Under the pieces are notes generated by a model. The model was not told the DNA's origin, ran no database searches, and saw only the letters and a list, made by a program, of their open reading frames with translations. Shown one piece after another: positions 45,831 to 54,302 of a stretch of 63,323 nt of DNA (its first letter is position 1; every line of letters starts with the position of its first letter). The stretch lies in assembly GCA_937974845.1 (NCBI GenBank), contig CALJVC010000020.1:1-63323 (forward strand). Direction: 5' to 3'. The position numbers and the translations under genes are program-made. This stretch comes from an uncultured Pseudogracilibacillus sp. Lineage in GTDB: Bacteria; Bacillota; Bacilli; Bacillales; Amphibacillaceae.

Positions 45831-46142
45831 TTACGATTCTCGTTCTGCTTGCATAACTGCTTGTATAGAAGCCATCAATTCATCGTCGGGCTGATCCTTA
45901 GACTGTTGAATGGAATCGATTGCTAAATAATCCATGTACGTATGTACTTGTAACTGGAAAATATCCGCCACTACTTCATAAAGTCGCTTTATACGATCTT
46001 TTTTCCAAATATATTCTTCCAAACATTTCCATATATCCTCGGCATCAATTTCTTGGTATCCGAGCATGGCGAACTCCTTCTCCTTACTTTTTAAAACGAT
46101 ATAAACCTTCTCTTTCCATTCGCTAACGGGTTTAGCTTCCAT
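45831..46142 (-). CDS. comN: Post-transcriptional competence regulator ComN
   Basis: The 103-residue protein matches B. subtilis ComN/YrzD in layout: EWKEKVYIVLKSKEKEFAMLGYQEI, then AEDIWKCLEEYIWKK and LYEVVADIFQLQVHTYMDY. In B. subtilis ComN promotes accumulation of the comE transcript at cell poles and septa. Here that target operon lies in the same window at 1.9-5.4 kb. The start at 46142 follows AAAGGGGG. Its position beside secDF and spoVB matches B. subtilis. Confidence 0.88.
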   Translation of the reverse strand: MEAKPVSEWKEKVYIVLKSKEKEFAMLGYQEIDAEDIWKCLEEYIWKKDRIKRLYEVVADIFQLQVHTYMDYLAIDSIQQSKDQPDDELMASIQAVMQAERES

Positions 46143-46206
46143 CGAAGTTTTTCCCCCTTTATCTTTCTTCCTCACCCTAGGTACGAGCAGGATTCCTTTA
46201 ATGCTT

Positions 46207-46238
46207 GGCATGCTTGACCATACCCCTTGCATATACAT
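46207..46238 (+). promoter_or_regulatory. Possible sigma-E-type promoter of spoVB
   Basis: CATATACAT at 46230-46238 resembles the sigma-E -10, with GGCATGCTT at 46207-46215 as a weak -35 and a 14-base spacer. The distance to the spoVB start is normal. Candidate only. Confidence 0.35.
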
Positions 46239-46274
46239 AGAACGAATAGCTCTAATCGAGGTGAAAAAAGCAGG

Positions 46275-47825
46275 ATGTCTAAACAATCCTTTCTTCACGG
46301 AACGTTACTATTAATTATCGCAGGGATGATTACCCGAGGACTCGGTTTCGTCAATCGAATTGTCATTGCCCGCTTAATGGGTGAAGAGGGTGTTGGTCTT
46401 TATATGATGGCCATGCCATCACTCTTTTTGATGATCACCTTAACACAAATTGGTTTACCCGCTGCTATATCGAAACGAATTGCAGAAGCAAATGAAATAG
46501 GTGATCACCAAAGGATTAAGCAAATTATGACTTTCTCCTTTTTTATTATAGCATGTACAAGTATTATTTTTACGATTAGCATGTTTTTCCTTGCACCCTT
46601 TGTAGCTAATTATTTAATGACCGATGAACGAACGCTCTATCCTCTCTATGCCGTTTTACCGAGCATAAGTGTCATCGCCTTTGCATCGATCATTAAAGGT
46701 TACTTTCAAGGGATGCAAAACATGAAACCCCAAAGCATTGCTATTATTCTTGAGCAGATCGTGCGAATCCTATCGATTTATTTTATTTTGAAAGCACTCC
46801 TGCCGTACGGTGTCGAATTTGCCGCAATGGGAGCAATGATTGGGGTATTTATCGGAGAAGTCGTTTCCTTAGCGTACTTGTTTTACTTATTTAAAAAGGA
46901 AAAAACTATCCCTATTCGCCGTAACTTCCTCCCGACCTTACGAAAAAGTAAAGGTATTACAAAACAACTATTTTCAATAGCCTTACCAAATACAGGAAGT
47001 CGATTTATCAGTTCAATTTCAAACTTCTTCGAACCAATTTTAGTCTCCCAAAGTTTACGTATCGCTGGACTTTCTACCGTGCAAGCGACAAGGAAATATG
47101 GAGAATTAACCGGGTATGCAATGCCTTTACTTTACTTACCTACTTTTATAACCAATTCCTTATCGATTGCCCTTTTACCATCGATTTCCGCTGCAGATGC
47201 TAGCGGAAACCGATCGCTTGTCTTCTACCGTATTCATCAAGCGATTCGTATTTCATTTGCTTCTGGCGCCTTAGCAACGATTATTCTTACCTTTTTTTCC
47301 ATACCCATTCTAACACAAATGTACGGTACAAGTAATGCAAGTCAATACATTATTATCATGGCTCCTTGCTTTCTATTTTTATATATTCAAGCACCCTTAC
47401 AAGCAGCTCTCTTTGCCCTCGACTTAGCAAAATATGCAATGCATAATAGCTTTTATGGATCTATTATTAAATTCACTCTCTTATTCTTATTAGCCTCCCA
47501 TCCTAAGATAGGCATTTTTGGTGTTGTCATTGCCTTAAATACAACTGTTGTATTAATTACCTTGCTCCATTTGTACATCTTACATCGAGAAATAGGCTTT
47601 ATGATTGCGGGAAAGGACCTTATAAAAATGCTCTTACTTTTACTTCTCACTGGAACAGTAACTTATATATTTAAACTTAGCTTCAATACTTATCTTTCTA
47701 GTCCGCTTGCATTACTATGCATCTTCCTTGCATTAACAGTCATCTATATGGGATTTCTCGTTTTACTACGCTTTATTACTCGTGAAGAGCTAAAACAACT
47801 GCCCTTCTTTAAGCAACTATTTTAA
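46275..47825 (+). CDS. spoVB: Stage V sporulation protein B (MOP-family flippase)
   Basis: The 516-residue polytopic protein has about 14 helices. It starts MSKQSFLHGTLLLIIAGM and has GFVNRIVIARLMGEEGVGLYMMAMP and ALPNTGSRFISSISNFFEP, closely like B. subtilis SpoVB, which is needed for spore cortex synthesis. It belongs to the flippase superfamily that moves lipid-linked precursors. The start at 46275 follows GAGGTG; in-frame codons upstream from 46227 lie in the promoter region. The comN gene diverges from it. Confidence 0.93.
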   Translation: MSKQSFLHGTLLLIIAGMITRGLGFVNRIVIARLMGEEGVGLYMMAMPSLFLMITLTQIGLPAAISKRIAEANEIGDHQRIKQIMTFSFFIIACTSIIFTISMFFLAPFVANYLMTDERTLYPLYAVLPSISVIAFASIIKGYFQGMQNMKPQSIAIILEQIVRILSIYFILKALLPYGVEFAAMGAMIGVFIGEVVSLAYLFYLFKKEKTIPIRRNFLPTLRKSKGITKQLFSIALPNTGSRFISSISNFFEPILVSQSLRIAGLSTVQATRKYGELTGYAMPLLYLPTFITNSLSIALLPSISAADASGNRSLVFYRIHQAIRISFASGALATIILTFFSIPILTQMYGTSNASQYIIIMAPCFLFLYIQAPLQAALFALDLAKYAMHNSFYGSIIKFTLLFLLASHPKIGIFGVVIALNTTVVLITLLHLYILHREIGFMIAGKDLIKMLLLLLLTGTVTYIFKLSFNTYLSSPLALLCIFLALTVIYMGFLVLLRFITREELKQLPFFKQLF

Positions 47826-47907
47826 AACCATGTCTATTTTTACTAAAAAATGAATAACAATAAAATAATACAATATCTTGAATAAATAATAAAGGAGGTA
47901 GATTGCC

Positions 47908-48291
47908 TTGCGTACATCCTTTTTTCGAGCAGTTTTATATGGTTGGATGACAATCCTCCTCGCACTGCTTATCGCCAGCGCCTTCCTTGCTCTGATTATA
48001 CGTTTTTCAAAGGTAGGTGAAACGGCCTTAGCTACCATGGGGCTTATCGTAGCTATCATAGCTTTGTTTTTAGGCGGTCTCTTCGCCGGCATCAAAGGAG
48101 GAGCAAGAGGGATTGTTCTCGGGATTCTAACAGGCGGTGGCTTTACCCTATTAACTTTTTTAATACAATATTTAGGCTACGATGAGCTGTTTAGTTTCAA
48201 ACAACTTCTCTTCCATTTTGCCTACATAGTTAGCGCCATAATCGGTAGTATTCTTGGGGTCAATATCGTCCAAGAAAAACATACAGGCTAA
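47908..48291 (+). CDS. yrzE: TIGR04086-type membrane protein (YrzE-like)
   Basis: The 127-residue protein has four predicted membrane helices and glycine-rich turns (GGLFAGIKGGARGIVLGILTGG broken by helices). The start is TTG at 47908, 8 bases after a strong AAAGGAGGT. B. subtilis yrzE lies at the same place after spoVB. The function is unknown. Confidence 0.8.
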   Translation: MRTSFFRAVLYGWMTILLALLIASAFLALIIRFSKVGETALATMGLIVAIIALFLGGLFAGIKGGARGIVLGILTGGGFTLLTFLIQYLGYDELFSFKQLLFHFAYIVSAIIGSILGVNIVQEKHTG

Positions 48292-48332
48292 AGGAGCGAG
48301 CCCATTGATATTAGCAACTTTTCAACAAGTGT

Positions 48333-48362
48333 AAAGGGCAACTTTTAAGTTGTCCTTTTTTT
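48333..48362 (+). terminator. Intrinsic terminator after the yrzE-like gene
   Basis: AAAGGGCAACTT pairs with AAGTTGTCCTTT and is followed by a T run. It lies about 40 bases after the stop codon. Confidence 0.85.
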
Positions 48363-48415
48363 AATGGAAAAGGAAAGCGCTCCTTACAAAAATCCTAGTT
48401 TTAATGCTACCATAA

Positions 48416-48470
48416 GAAAAACTGGACGATAAGGAAGCGAGCTCTTATAGCCTGCATTCCTCCGTCCAGT
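48416..48470 (-). terminator. Intrinsic terminator of the ruvAB-queA-tgt-yajC block
   Basis: On the minus strand ACTGGACG (from 48470) pairs with CGTCCAGT (to 48421), with an inner AGGAA/TTCCT stem and a run of five T at the end. It lies 12 bases after the yajC stop. Confidence 0.8.
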
Positions 48471-48481
48471 CTCAAAGTCCT

Positions 48482-48742
48482 TTATGAATCTGATTTTACC
48501 TCGCGGACAGCTGCCCGATCGTAGGTTAATTTTGAATTGTTACATAAAATGACGACTTTATCATCATCGATTGCGTCAATTTTCCCATGTAAACCGCCAA
48601 TGGTGACAATCTCATCACCTTTTTGTAAACCCGCCTGCATTTCTTGCACTTGACGCTGTCTCTTTTGTTGAGGACGAATGAGCAAGAAATAGAAAATTAA
48701 AATCATAAAAATTAGCGGTGTTAATTGTAATAGTAATTCCAT
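48482..48742 (-). CDS. yajC: Preprotein translocase accessory subunit YajC
   Basis: The 86-residue protein has one N-terminal helix (LLLQLTPLIFMILIFYFLLI in substance), then the YajC motif RPQQKRQRQVQEMQAGLQKG followed by GDEIVTIGGLHGKI. It associates with SecDF. It is the last gene of the leftward tgt-queA block, 16 bases after tgt. Confidence 0.96.
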   Translation of the reverse strand: MELLLQLTPLIFMILIFYFLLIRPQQKRQRQVQEMQAGLQKGDEIVTIGGLHGKIDAIDDDKVVILCNNSKLTYDRAAVREVKSDS

Positions 48743-48758
48743 CTAAGAACTCCCCTTC

Positions 48759-49895
48759 CTAAAAGTTTTTAGCATCCGCTCGATTAAAGCCGTATTGTTC
48801 AAAGAATTCATCTCTAAAGTCTAATAACCGATCTTCCCGGATGGCTTGACGGACTTGCTCCATTAATTTTAACAGAAAATATAAGTTATGATAAGTGGTA
48901 AGTCTAAAACCTAAAATTTCATTCGTATGAATTAAGTGACGAATATAGGCACGACTATAATTGCGACAAGTATAACAGTCACAGTGCTCGTCTAAAGGAG
49001 AAAAGTCCCTTGCATACTTAGCATTTCGAACGACTAATCGTCCAGTAGACGTCATACAAGTACCATTACGAGCAATCCTTGTCGCGAGGACAGAGTCGAA
49101 CATATCGATACCACGAATTGCTCCTTCAATCAAGGCGTCGGCAGACCCTACCCCCATTAAATAACGTGGCTTATTTTCCGGAACAAAGGGGAGGGTTTCT
49201 TCTAAGACTCGATACATGATATCCTTCGGTTCCCCTACCGATAAGCCTCCAATTGCATAGCCTGGAAAGTCCAAGGAAACTAAGTCCTCAGCACTTCTTC
49301 TACGTAGATCAGCAAATTCCCCACCTTGAATGATGCCAAATAGAGCCTGTTCCTTCGGTCGACGATGGGCCTTTAAACAACGTTCAGCCCAGCGAGAGGT
49401 CCGGGCTACAGACTGTTCCATATATTCATAGCTCGCTGGATATGGTGGGCATTCATCTAGCACCATCATAATATCAGGACCTAAATCATTTTGTACTTGC
49501 ATCGCTACTTCCGGTGAGAAAAATAGTTTCTCCCCGCTCAAATGATTCCGGAAATAAACACCTTCTTCTTTAATCTTTCGCATATCGCTTAAACTAAAAA
49601 CTTGAAAGCCTCCGGAATCCGTTAAAATAGGGCGATCCCAATTCATAAAGGAATGGAGTCCCCCGGCTTCTTTCACGATATCTTCACCCGGTCGGAGCCA
49701 AAGATGGTAAGTATTAGATAAAATAATCTGAGCATTGATTTCCTTTAGCTCTTCAGGCGACATCGTTTTTACCGTTGCTAATGTACCCACAGGCATAAAA
49801 ATTGGTGTATCGAAACTACCATGGGGAGTATGAACCTTTCCTAAACGGGCACCTGATTGTTTGCACGTTTTAATTAATTCATAAGTTACCGGCAT
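48759..49895 (-). CDS. tgt: Queuine/preQ1 tRNA-guanine transglycosylase
   Basis: The 378-residue TIM-barrel enzyme has the nucleophile/base Asp region ILTDSGGFQVFSL, ECPPYP, IGGLSVGEP and the zinc-site cysteines and His in CDCYTCRNYSRAYIRHL. It exchanges guanine 34 of Asn, Asp, His and Tyr tRNAs for preQ1. It directly follows queA, whose stop adjoins this start. Confidence 0.98.
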   Translation of the reverse strand: MPVTYELIKTCKQSGARLGKVHTPHGSFDTPIFMPVGTLATVKTMSPEELKEINAQIILSNTYHLWLRPGEDIVKEAGGLHSFMNWDRPILTDSGGFQVFSLSDMRKIKEEGVYFRNHLSGEKLFFSPEVAMQVQNDLGPDIMMVLDECPPYPASYEYMEQSVARTSRWAERCLKAHRRPKEQALFGIIQGGEFADLRRRSAEDLVSLDFPGYAIGGLSVGEPKDIMYRVLEETLPFVPENKPRYLMGVGSADALIEGAIRGIDMFDSVLATRIARNGTCMTSTGRLVVRNAKYARDFSPLDEHCDCYTCRNYSRAYIRHLIHTNEILGFRLTTYHNLYFLLKLMEQVRQAIREDRLLDFRDEFFEQYGFNRADAKNF

Positions 49896-50966
49896 TTACT
49901 TCAATCCCTTTGTTTCATTTATTGTTCGATCATTGGGCAAAATAAACATAGCATCGCCAAAACTAAAGAACCTATATTCCTTCGCTATTGCTTCTTCATA
50001 GGCTGAAAAGATACGCTCCTTCGTTGCAAAAGCACTAATTAATAAAAGTAAGGACGATTTAGGCAAATGGAAGTTAGTAATTAAACCGTCGATTGCTTGA
50101 AAATCATAAGGTGGATAAATATAAATATCCGTCCAGCCCGATTGCGGATTAAACTTACCGTCCTTTGCCGAAGCGACCGTTTCTAAAACCCTTGTAGCTG
50201 TTGTTCCGACAGCAATAATCTTACCTCCGGAATCTTTTACCTCATTTAAAATCTTAGCATCACGGGCTTGAAGACAATAGTACTCGGCATGCATCTTATG
50301 TTCATCAATTCGCTCAACCGTTATTGGCCGAAAAGTTCCGAGACCAACATGCAGCGTTACATAAGCAATTCGAACACCCATGGCTTCGATTTCTTTAAGT
50401 AAAGCATCTGTGAAATGTAAGCCGGCCGTTGGCGCCGCCGCGGAACCCGCTTCCTTTGCATAAACAGTCTGGTAACGATCCTTTTCTTCTAATTGTGTCT
50501 TGATATATGGAGGTAGGGGCATTTCACCTAATGTGTCGAGTACCTCAAGAAAAATGCCCTCATACTCCAATCGAAAGCATCGAGCCCCTTCTTCTTTTAT
50601 AGCGGTGCAAGTGGCAATAAGCTCCCCTTTTCCAAAAACAACTCGGTCACCGAGCTTAATCTTCCTTGCTGGTCGGACGAGAGCTTCCCATTCATCCACC
50701 TTCTCCGTTTCATGAAGAAGTAATACCTCTATCTTCGCTCCCGTCTCCTCCTTCGTTCCAAAAAGACGTACAGGGATTACTTTCGAATCATTCAAGACTA
50801 AACAATCGCCTGGTTTTAAATAATCTGTTATATTTACAAACTTTTCATGGGTCCATTTTCCCGTATCTCGCTCTAATATAAGTAAGCGAGAATCCGTTCT
50901 TTTCGTTAACGGTTTCTGGGCAATGAGCCGTTCTGGTAAATGATAGTTAAACTGTTCTATATCCAT
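49896..50966 (-). CDS. queA: S-adenosylmethionine:tRNA ribosyltransferase-isomerase
   Basis: The 356-residue protein starts MDIEQFNYHLPERLIAQKP. It has PPYIKTQLEEKDRYQTVYAKEAGSAAAPTAGLHFT (family motif, shown as two parts: YQTVYAK and AAPTAGLHFT), and VGLGTFRPI. It builds epoxyqueuosine from preQ1-tRNA. It adjoins tgt, the previous step of the pathway. Confidence 0.97.
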   Translation of the reverse strand: MDIEQFNYHLPERLIAQKPLTKRTDSRLLILERDTGKWTHEKFVNITDYLKPGDCLVLNDSKVIPVRLFGTKEETGAKIEVLLLHETEKVDEWEALVRPARKIKLGDRVVFGKGELIATCTAIKEEGARCFRLEYEGIFLEVLDTLGEMPLPPYIKTQLEEKDRYQTVYAKEAGSAAAPTAGLHFTDALLKEIEAMGVRIAYVTLHVGLGTFRPITVERIDEHKMHAEYYCLQARDAKILNEVKDSGGKIIAVGTTATRVLETVASAKDGKFNPQSGWTDIYIYPPYDFQAIDGLITNFHLPKSSLLLLISAFATKERIFSAYEEAIAKEYRFFSFGDAMFILPNDRTINETKGLK

Positions 50967-50982
50967 AACTTCTCCTCAACAC

Positions 50983-51180
50983 CTATCGAAACTGATTCAT
51001 TAAATAAAACACTAAGGAAAGTATGATACTAATGACAATCGATGTTACAATTGGGAAATAGAAGGTCGTATTGCCTCGTCTAATCACAATATCACCAGGT
51101 AATTTTCCTATAAAACTCCAGAAAAGTCCAACGATAATAAAGAAAATCCCAAGAACGATAAACATTTTTCCAAAGTTCAT
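50983..51180 (-). CDS. DUF2905 small membrane protein
   Basis: The 65-residue protein has two membrane helices around the DUF2905 core SFIGKLPGDIVIRRGNTTFY. It lies between ruvB and queA, where many Bacillales carry this family. The function is unknown. Spacing to ruvB is 6 bases. Confidence 0.88.
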   Translation of the reverse strand: MNFGKMFIVLGIFFIIVGLFWSFIGKLPGDIVIRRGNTTFYFPIVTSIVISIILSLVFYLMNQFR

Positions 51181-51186
51181 CGTAAA

Positions 51187-52182
51187 TCACCTTTTTTCTA
51201 TACCGAAATGTGCATAAGCCTTTGCAGTTGCTACTCGCCCCCGAGGAGTACGCTGGATAAATCCTTTTTGTAATAAAAAAGGTTCATAAACGTCTTCGAT
51301 GGTTTGGGCATCCTCCCCTACTGTTGCTGCTAATGTTTCTAAACCTGTTGGGCCACCATCAAAGTCTTGTATAATTGTTAGGAGAATTTGATGGTCAATA
51401 TAATCAAGACCCGAATCATCAACCTGCAACATCGTCAATGCTTCCTTAGCCGTCGCCAACTCTATTGCCTCTTCACCGCGCACTTGCGAAATATCCCGAA
51501 TCCGACGTAATAAACGGTTGGCGATTCGTGGCGTACCCCTAGAACGCTTTGCCACTTCGAGGGCAGCATCTTCTTTAATCGGCATATTCAAAATAGTCGC
51601 CGTCCGCTTGACGATTTCTACTAAATCTTCTATCTCATAAAACTCTAGACGACTTAAGACACCGAAACGGTCCCGTAAAGGAGCGCTTAAAAGCCCAGCC
51701 CGGGTTGTCGCTCCTACAAGCGTAAAGGGAGGTAAGTCAATCTGCACTGAACGTGCACTAGGACCTGTACCGATAACTATGTCTAAAAAATAATCCTCCA
51801 TAGCCGGATATAAAATCTCCTCAACTGAACGAGGCAAGCGATGAATTTCATCAATAAATAAAACATCACCAGGCTCTAATGAAGACAAAATGGCTGCCAA
51901 ATCTCCCGAACGTTCAATGGCCGGACCCGATGTCGTCCGAAATTGAACCCCCATTTCATTGGCAATAATACCAGCTAAAGTCGTCTTCCCTAAACCAGGG
52001 GGACCGTATAAAAGTACGTGGTCTAGCGGTTCGTTTCGCATTTTAGCTGCCTCGATAAAAATCTCTAAGTTATTCTTTACTTTCGTTTGACCAATATATT
52101 CAGCTAAGCTAAGCGGACGTAGGCTTAGTTCTATCTGACTGTCGTCCCTTTGGGCTGTGCCCGACACGATCCTGTCTTCCAT
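51187..52182 (-). CDS. ruvB: Holliday-junction branch-migration helicase RuvB
   Basis: The 331-residue AAA+ ATPase has Walker A LLYGPPGLGKTTLAGIIANE, Walker B VLFIDEIHRLPRSVEEILYPAM, sensor LVGATTRAGLLSAPLRDRFG and a C-terminal winged helix (QKGFIQRTPRGRVAT). It works with RuvA. Thirty bases separate it from ruvA. Confidence 0.98.
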   Translation of the reverse strand: MEDRIVSGTAQRDDSQIELSLRPLSLAEYIGQTKVKNNLEIFIEAAKMRNEPLDHVLLYGPPGLGKTTLAGIIANEMGVQFRTTSGPAIERSGDLAAILSSLEPGDVLFIDEIHRLPRSVEEILYPAMEDYFLDIVIGTGPSARSVQIDLPPFTLVGATTRAGLLSAPLRDRFGVLSRLEFYEIEDLVEIVKRTATILNMPIKEDAALEVAKRSRGTPRIANRLLRRIRDISQVRGEEAIELATAKEALTMLQVDDSGLDYIDHQILLTIIQDFDGGPTGLETLAATVGEDAQTIEDVYEPFLLQKGFIQRTPRGRVATAKAYAHFGIEKR

Positions 52183-52212
52183 TATTGCACCTCACTATCC
52201 TTCTTGCTTCCG

Positions 52213-52803
52213 TTACTTTGCCAATAAAACTAATGCCCGTTTAATTGCTTCATCGGTTTTATGTATTTCTTCCTTCTTCAACTGGGTCAATACCTCGCCT
52301 AATTCCCGCTCTTTATAGCCTAATCCGACTAAAGCTTCCTTAACTTCTACGAGGATAGCATTAGACTCCATAATCGAGCCCGTTTCATGGGGGAGGGTGA
52401 AATGTTCTGTCAGTTTCCCTTTTAAATCTAAAATAATTTGACGAGCCGTTTTTTTACCTACTCCCGGAAACTGTGTTAAATACTTTTCATCCTCCCGTTC
52501 TACCGCTGCAATAAAATCTTGGACGTCGGCCTTAGCTAAAATACTAATCGCGCTTTTTGGACCTATACCGGATACCGAAATCAACTTAGTAAACAACAGT
52601 TTCTCATCTTTATCTTTAAAACCGTATAACTGTTGAAGATCTTCCCTCACATGGTGATAGGTGTAAATAAACAGTTCCTTCTGCACATCGGATTGAAAAA
52701 TGTAGGGATTCGGGCAAATTACTTCATAGCCTACCCCTTGCACATCGATTAAAATCGATTCTTCTTCAATTGAAAGAAGCTTACCGCGTAAAAATGCAAT
52801 CAT
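52213..52803 (-). CDS. ruvA: Holliday-junction DNA-binding protein RuvA
   Basis: The 196-residue protein has the OB N-terminus MIAFLRGKLLSIEEESILID, helix-hairpin-helix motifs ISVSGIGPKSAISIL and FPGVGKKTARQIILDL, and a C-terminal domain III (VKEALVGLGYKERE) that contacts RuvB. No LexA (DinR) box is evident in the short gap upstream. Confidence 0.97.
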   Translation of the reverse strand: MIAFLRGKLLSIEEESILIDVQGVGYEVICPNPYIFQSDVQKELFIYTYHHVREDLQQLYGFKDKDEKLLFTKLISVSGIGPKSAISILAKADVQDFIAAVEREDEKYLTQFPGVGKKTARQIILDLKGKLTEHFTLPHETGSIMESNAILVEVKEALVGLGYKERELGEVLTQLKKEEIHKTDEAIKRALVLLAK

Positions 52804-52821
52804 TCATCCCATTCCTTCAGT

Positions 52822-53562
52822 TTAATTAGTCTCTCCCGTTATTTCCATATTGTGGTGGATATCTTGGACATCATCGCTTTCTTCTAGCATTTCGATAAGA
52901 TGCAACATCTTTTCTTCTTGTTCTTTACTTACTTGCGTAAAGTTTTGTGGAATAAGAGTTATTTCTGCCTCTTCAAAATGATACCCCGCTTCTTGCAATT
53001 GCTCCCTAACTGTCTGGAATTGATCAGGCTCTGTATAAATTTCAAAAACTCCATCTTCATACTCGATATCCTCTGCACCGGCATCGATGGCTTGTAGGGT
53101 TAATTCATCTTCATCTATTTCTTCATTTTTGTTTAAAATAACGATATAACCTTTACGATCAAACATAAAGGATACACATCCACTTTCACCTAAATTTCCG
53201 CCGTTTTTCGTAAAGGCGTGGCGTACTTCTGAAGCTGTCCGGTTACGGTTATCCGTTAGAACATGTACAATAACAGCAATTCCACCAGGACCATAACCTT
53301 CATAAGTCACCTCTTCATACCGTGCACCTTCAATGTTACCTGTCGCCTTATTAATGGCCCGTTCAATGTTATCATTTGGCATATTATCAGCTTTAGCATT
53401 ATCGATTGCCGTACGAAGGGCCGGGTTCATATCGGGGTCTCCGCCGCCTTCCTTTGCTGCTGTATAGATTAAACGGGAGTGGCGCATAAAAATTTTCCCC
53501 CGCTTTTTATCCTGTGCTCCTTTACGTCTTTGAATATTGTGCCACTTTGAATGTCCAGCCAT
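52822..53562 (-). CDS. yebC: YebC/PmpR-family protein
   Basis: The 246-residue protein starts MAGHSKWHNIQRRKGAQDKKRGKIF in pieces MAGHSKWHNIQRRK and has DNMPNDNIERAINKATG and GYGPGGIAVIVHVLTDNRNR. Family members act as transcription regulators or, as recently shown for some, help ribosomes at proline runs. The start at 53562 follows AAGGGGA; an upstream ATG at 53583 would add seven residues not typical of the family. It lies just upstream of ruvA. Confidence 0.95.
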   Translation of the reverse strand: MAGHSKWHNIQRRKGAQDKKRGKIFMRHSRLIYTAAKEGGGDPDMNPALRTAIDNAKADNMPNDNIERAINKATGNIEGARYEEVTYEGYGPGGIAVIVHVLTDNRNRTASEVRHAFTKNGGNLGESGCVSFMFDRKGYIVILNKNEEIDEDELTLQAIDAGAEDIEYEDGVFEIYTEPDQFQTVREQLQEAGYHFEEAEITLIPQNFTQVSKEQEEKMLHLIEMLEESDDVQDIHHNMEITGETN

Positions 53563-53706
53563 AGACAATCCCCTTCCATTCATTTCTTTACAAAATTCTT
53601 TTCAAGTATAACAAACCACTTCGTTAATTTAAAGTTTTCAACAAGGGCTAACATTTCTTAATCCAATAACCGTTTTAAAACATGAAAAGCTTCCAACCAT
53701 GATAAG

Positions 53707-53735
53707 ACCCCTAGCTGTTAACGTTCACTAGGGGT
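53707..53735. repeat. 8-bp inverted repeat with nested GTTAAC
   Basis: ACCCCTAG (53707-53714) and CTAGGGGT (53728-53735) flank a 13-base loop that contains the palindrome GTTAAC. No T run follows either arm. It lies in the gap between the thioesterase and yebC. Confidence 0.5.
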
Positions 53736-53780
53736 AGTATGTTAAAGATATACTACACTAAATATTAGTATACTATAAAG

Positions 53781-54239
53781 TTACCGTTTTTTTCTACTTG
53801 CCTTGCGCTTCGGTGCTGTTTGAAACAATTTCTTTTCCTTTTCAGTTTCCGGCTTCACTTTTGGAACAGGTATCGGACGACCTCGATAATCGACAGCCAC
53901 CATTGTAAGGAAAGCTTCGGTCGTTTGGGTCACTTCGCCCTTCAGTATATCTTCAGCTTGAACATCAACATAAACTTCCATAGACGTCGTCCCAGTATAC
54001 GTGACAAAAGCCTCTAAAGTAAGGCAATCCCCCACCTTTGCTGATGAATGAAAATCTACCGAATCGATGGAAGCGGTAACAACAATTGCATTAGCATGTT
54101 TCATCGCTGACAAAGCTGCTACTTCATCGATATAAGACAAAATTCTACCACCAAAAATCGTGTCGATATGGTTCGTGTCTTGTGGGAGCACAAGACGAGT
54201 TTGAACAATTTTAGATTCTTGCATAGTTTTTACTTCCAT
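53781..54239 (-). CDS. Acyl-CoA thioesterase (hotdog fold, YkhA-like)
   Basis: The 152-residue protein has the hotdog/BFIT motif VLPQDTNHIDTIFGGRILSYIDEVAAL, with the catalytic Asn/Asp in NHIDTIFGG, and VVTASIDSVDFHSSAKVGD. It would hydrolyse acyl-CoA thioesters in the cytosol. The C-terminus is strongly basic (APKRKASRKKR), somewhat longer than needed for the fold. It follows the nrd terminator and has its own AAAGGGGA site. Confidence 0.9.
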   Translation of the reverse strand: MEVKTMQESKIVQTRLVLPQDTNHIDTIFGGRILSYIDEVAALSAMKHANAIVVTASIDSVDFHSSAKVGDCLTLEAFVTYTGTTSMEVYVDVQAEDILKGEVTQTTEAFLTMVAVDYRGRPIPVPKVKPETEKEKKLFQTAPKRKASRKKR

Positions 54240-54267
54240 TTGTATCCCCTTTCATATTGTATAAGTA

Positions 54268-54300
54268 AAAGGTTGAGCAAGAAAACTTGCCCAACCTCGG
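54268..54300 (-). terminator. Intrinsic terminator of the nrd operon
   Basis: On the minus strand AGGTTGGGCAAG pairs with CTTGCTCAACCT, with T-rich sequence after it. It immediately follows the beta-subunit stop codon. Confidence 0.85.
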
Positions 54301-54302
54301 TT

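Noticed and set aside
50967..50982. PreQ1 riboswitch ahead of queA
   Set aside because: Only 16 bases separate queA from the preceding gene, and no such aptamer is present; queA and tgt act late in the pathway.
52804..52821. LexA (DinR) box ahead of ruvAB
   Set aside because: The gap upstream of ruvA is only 18 bases, and no CGAAC-N4-GTTCG match was found nearby.
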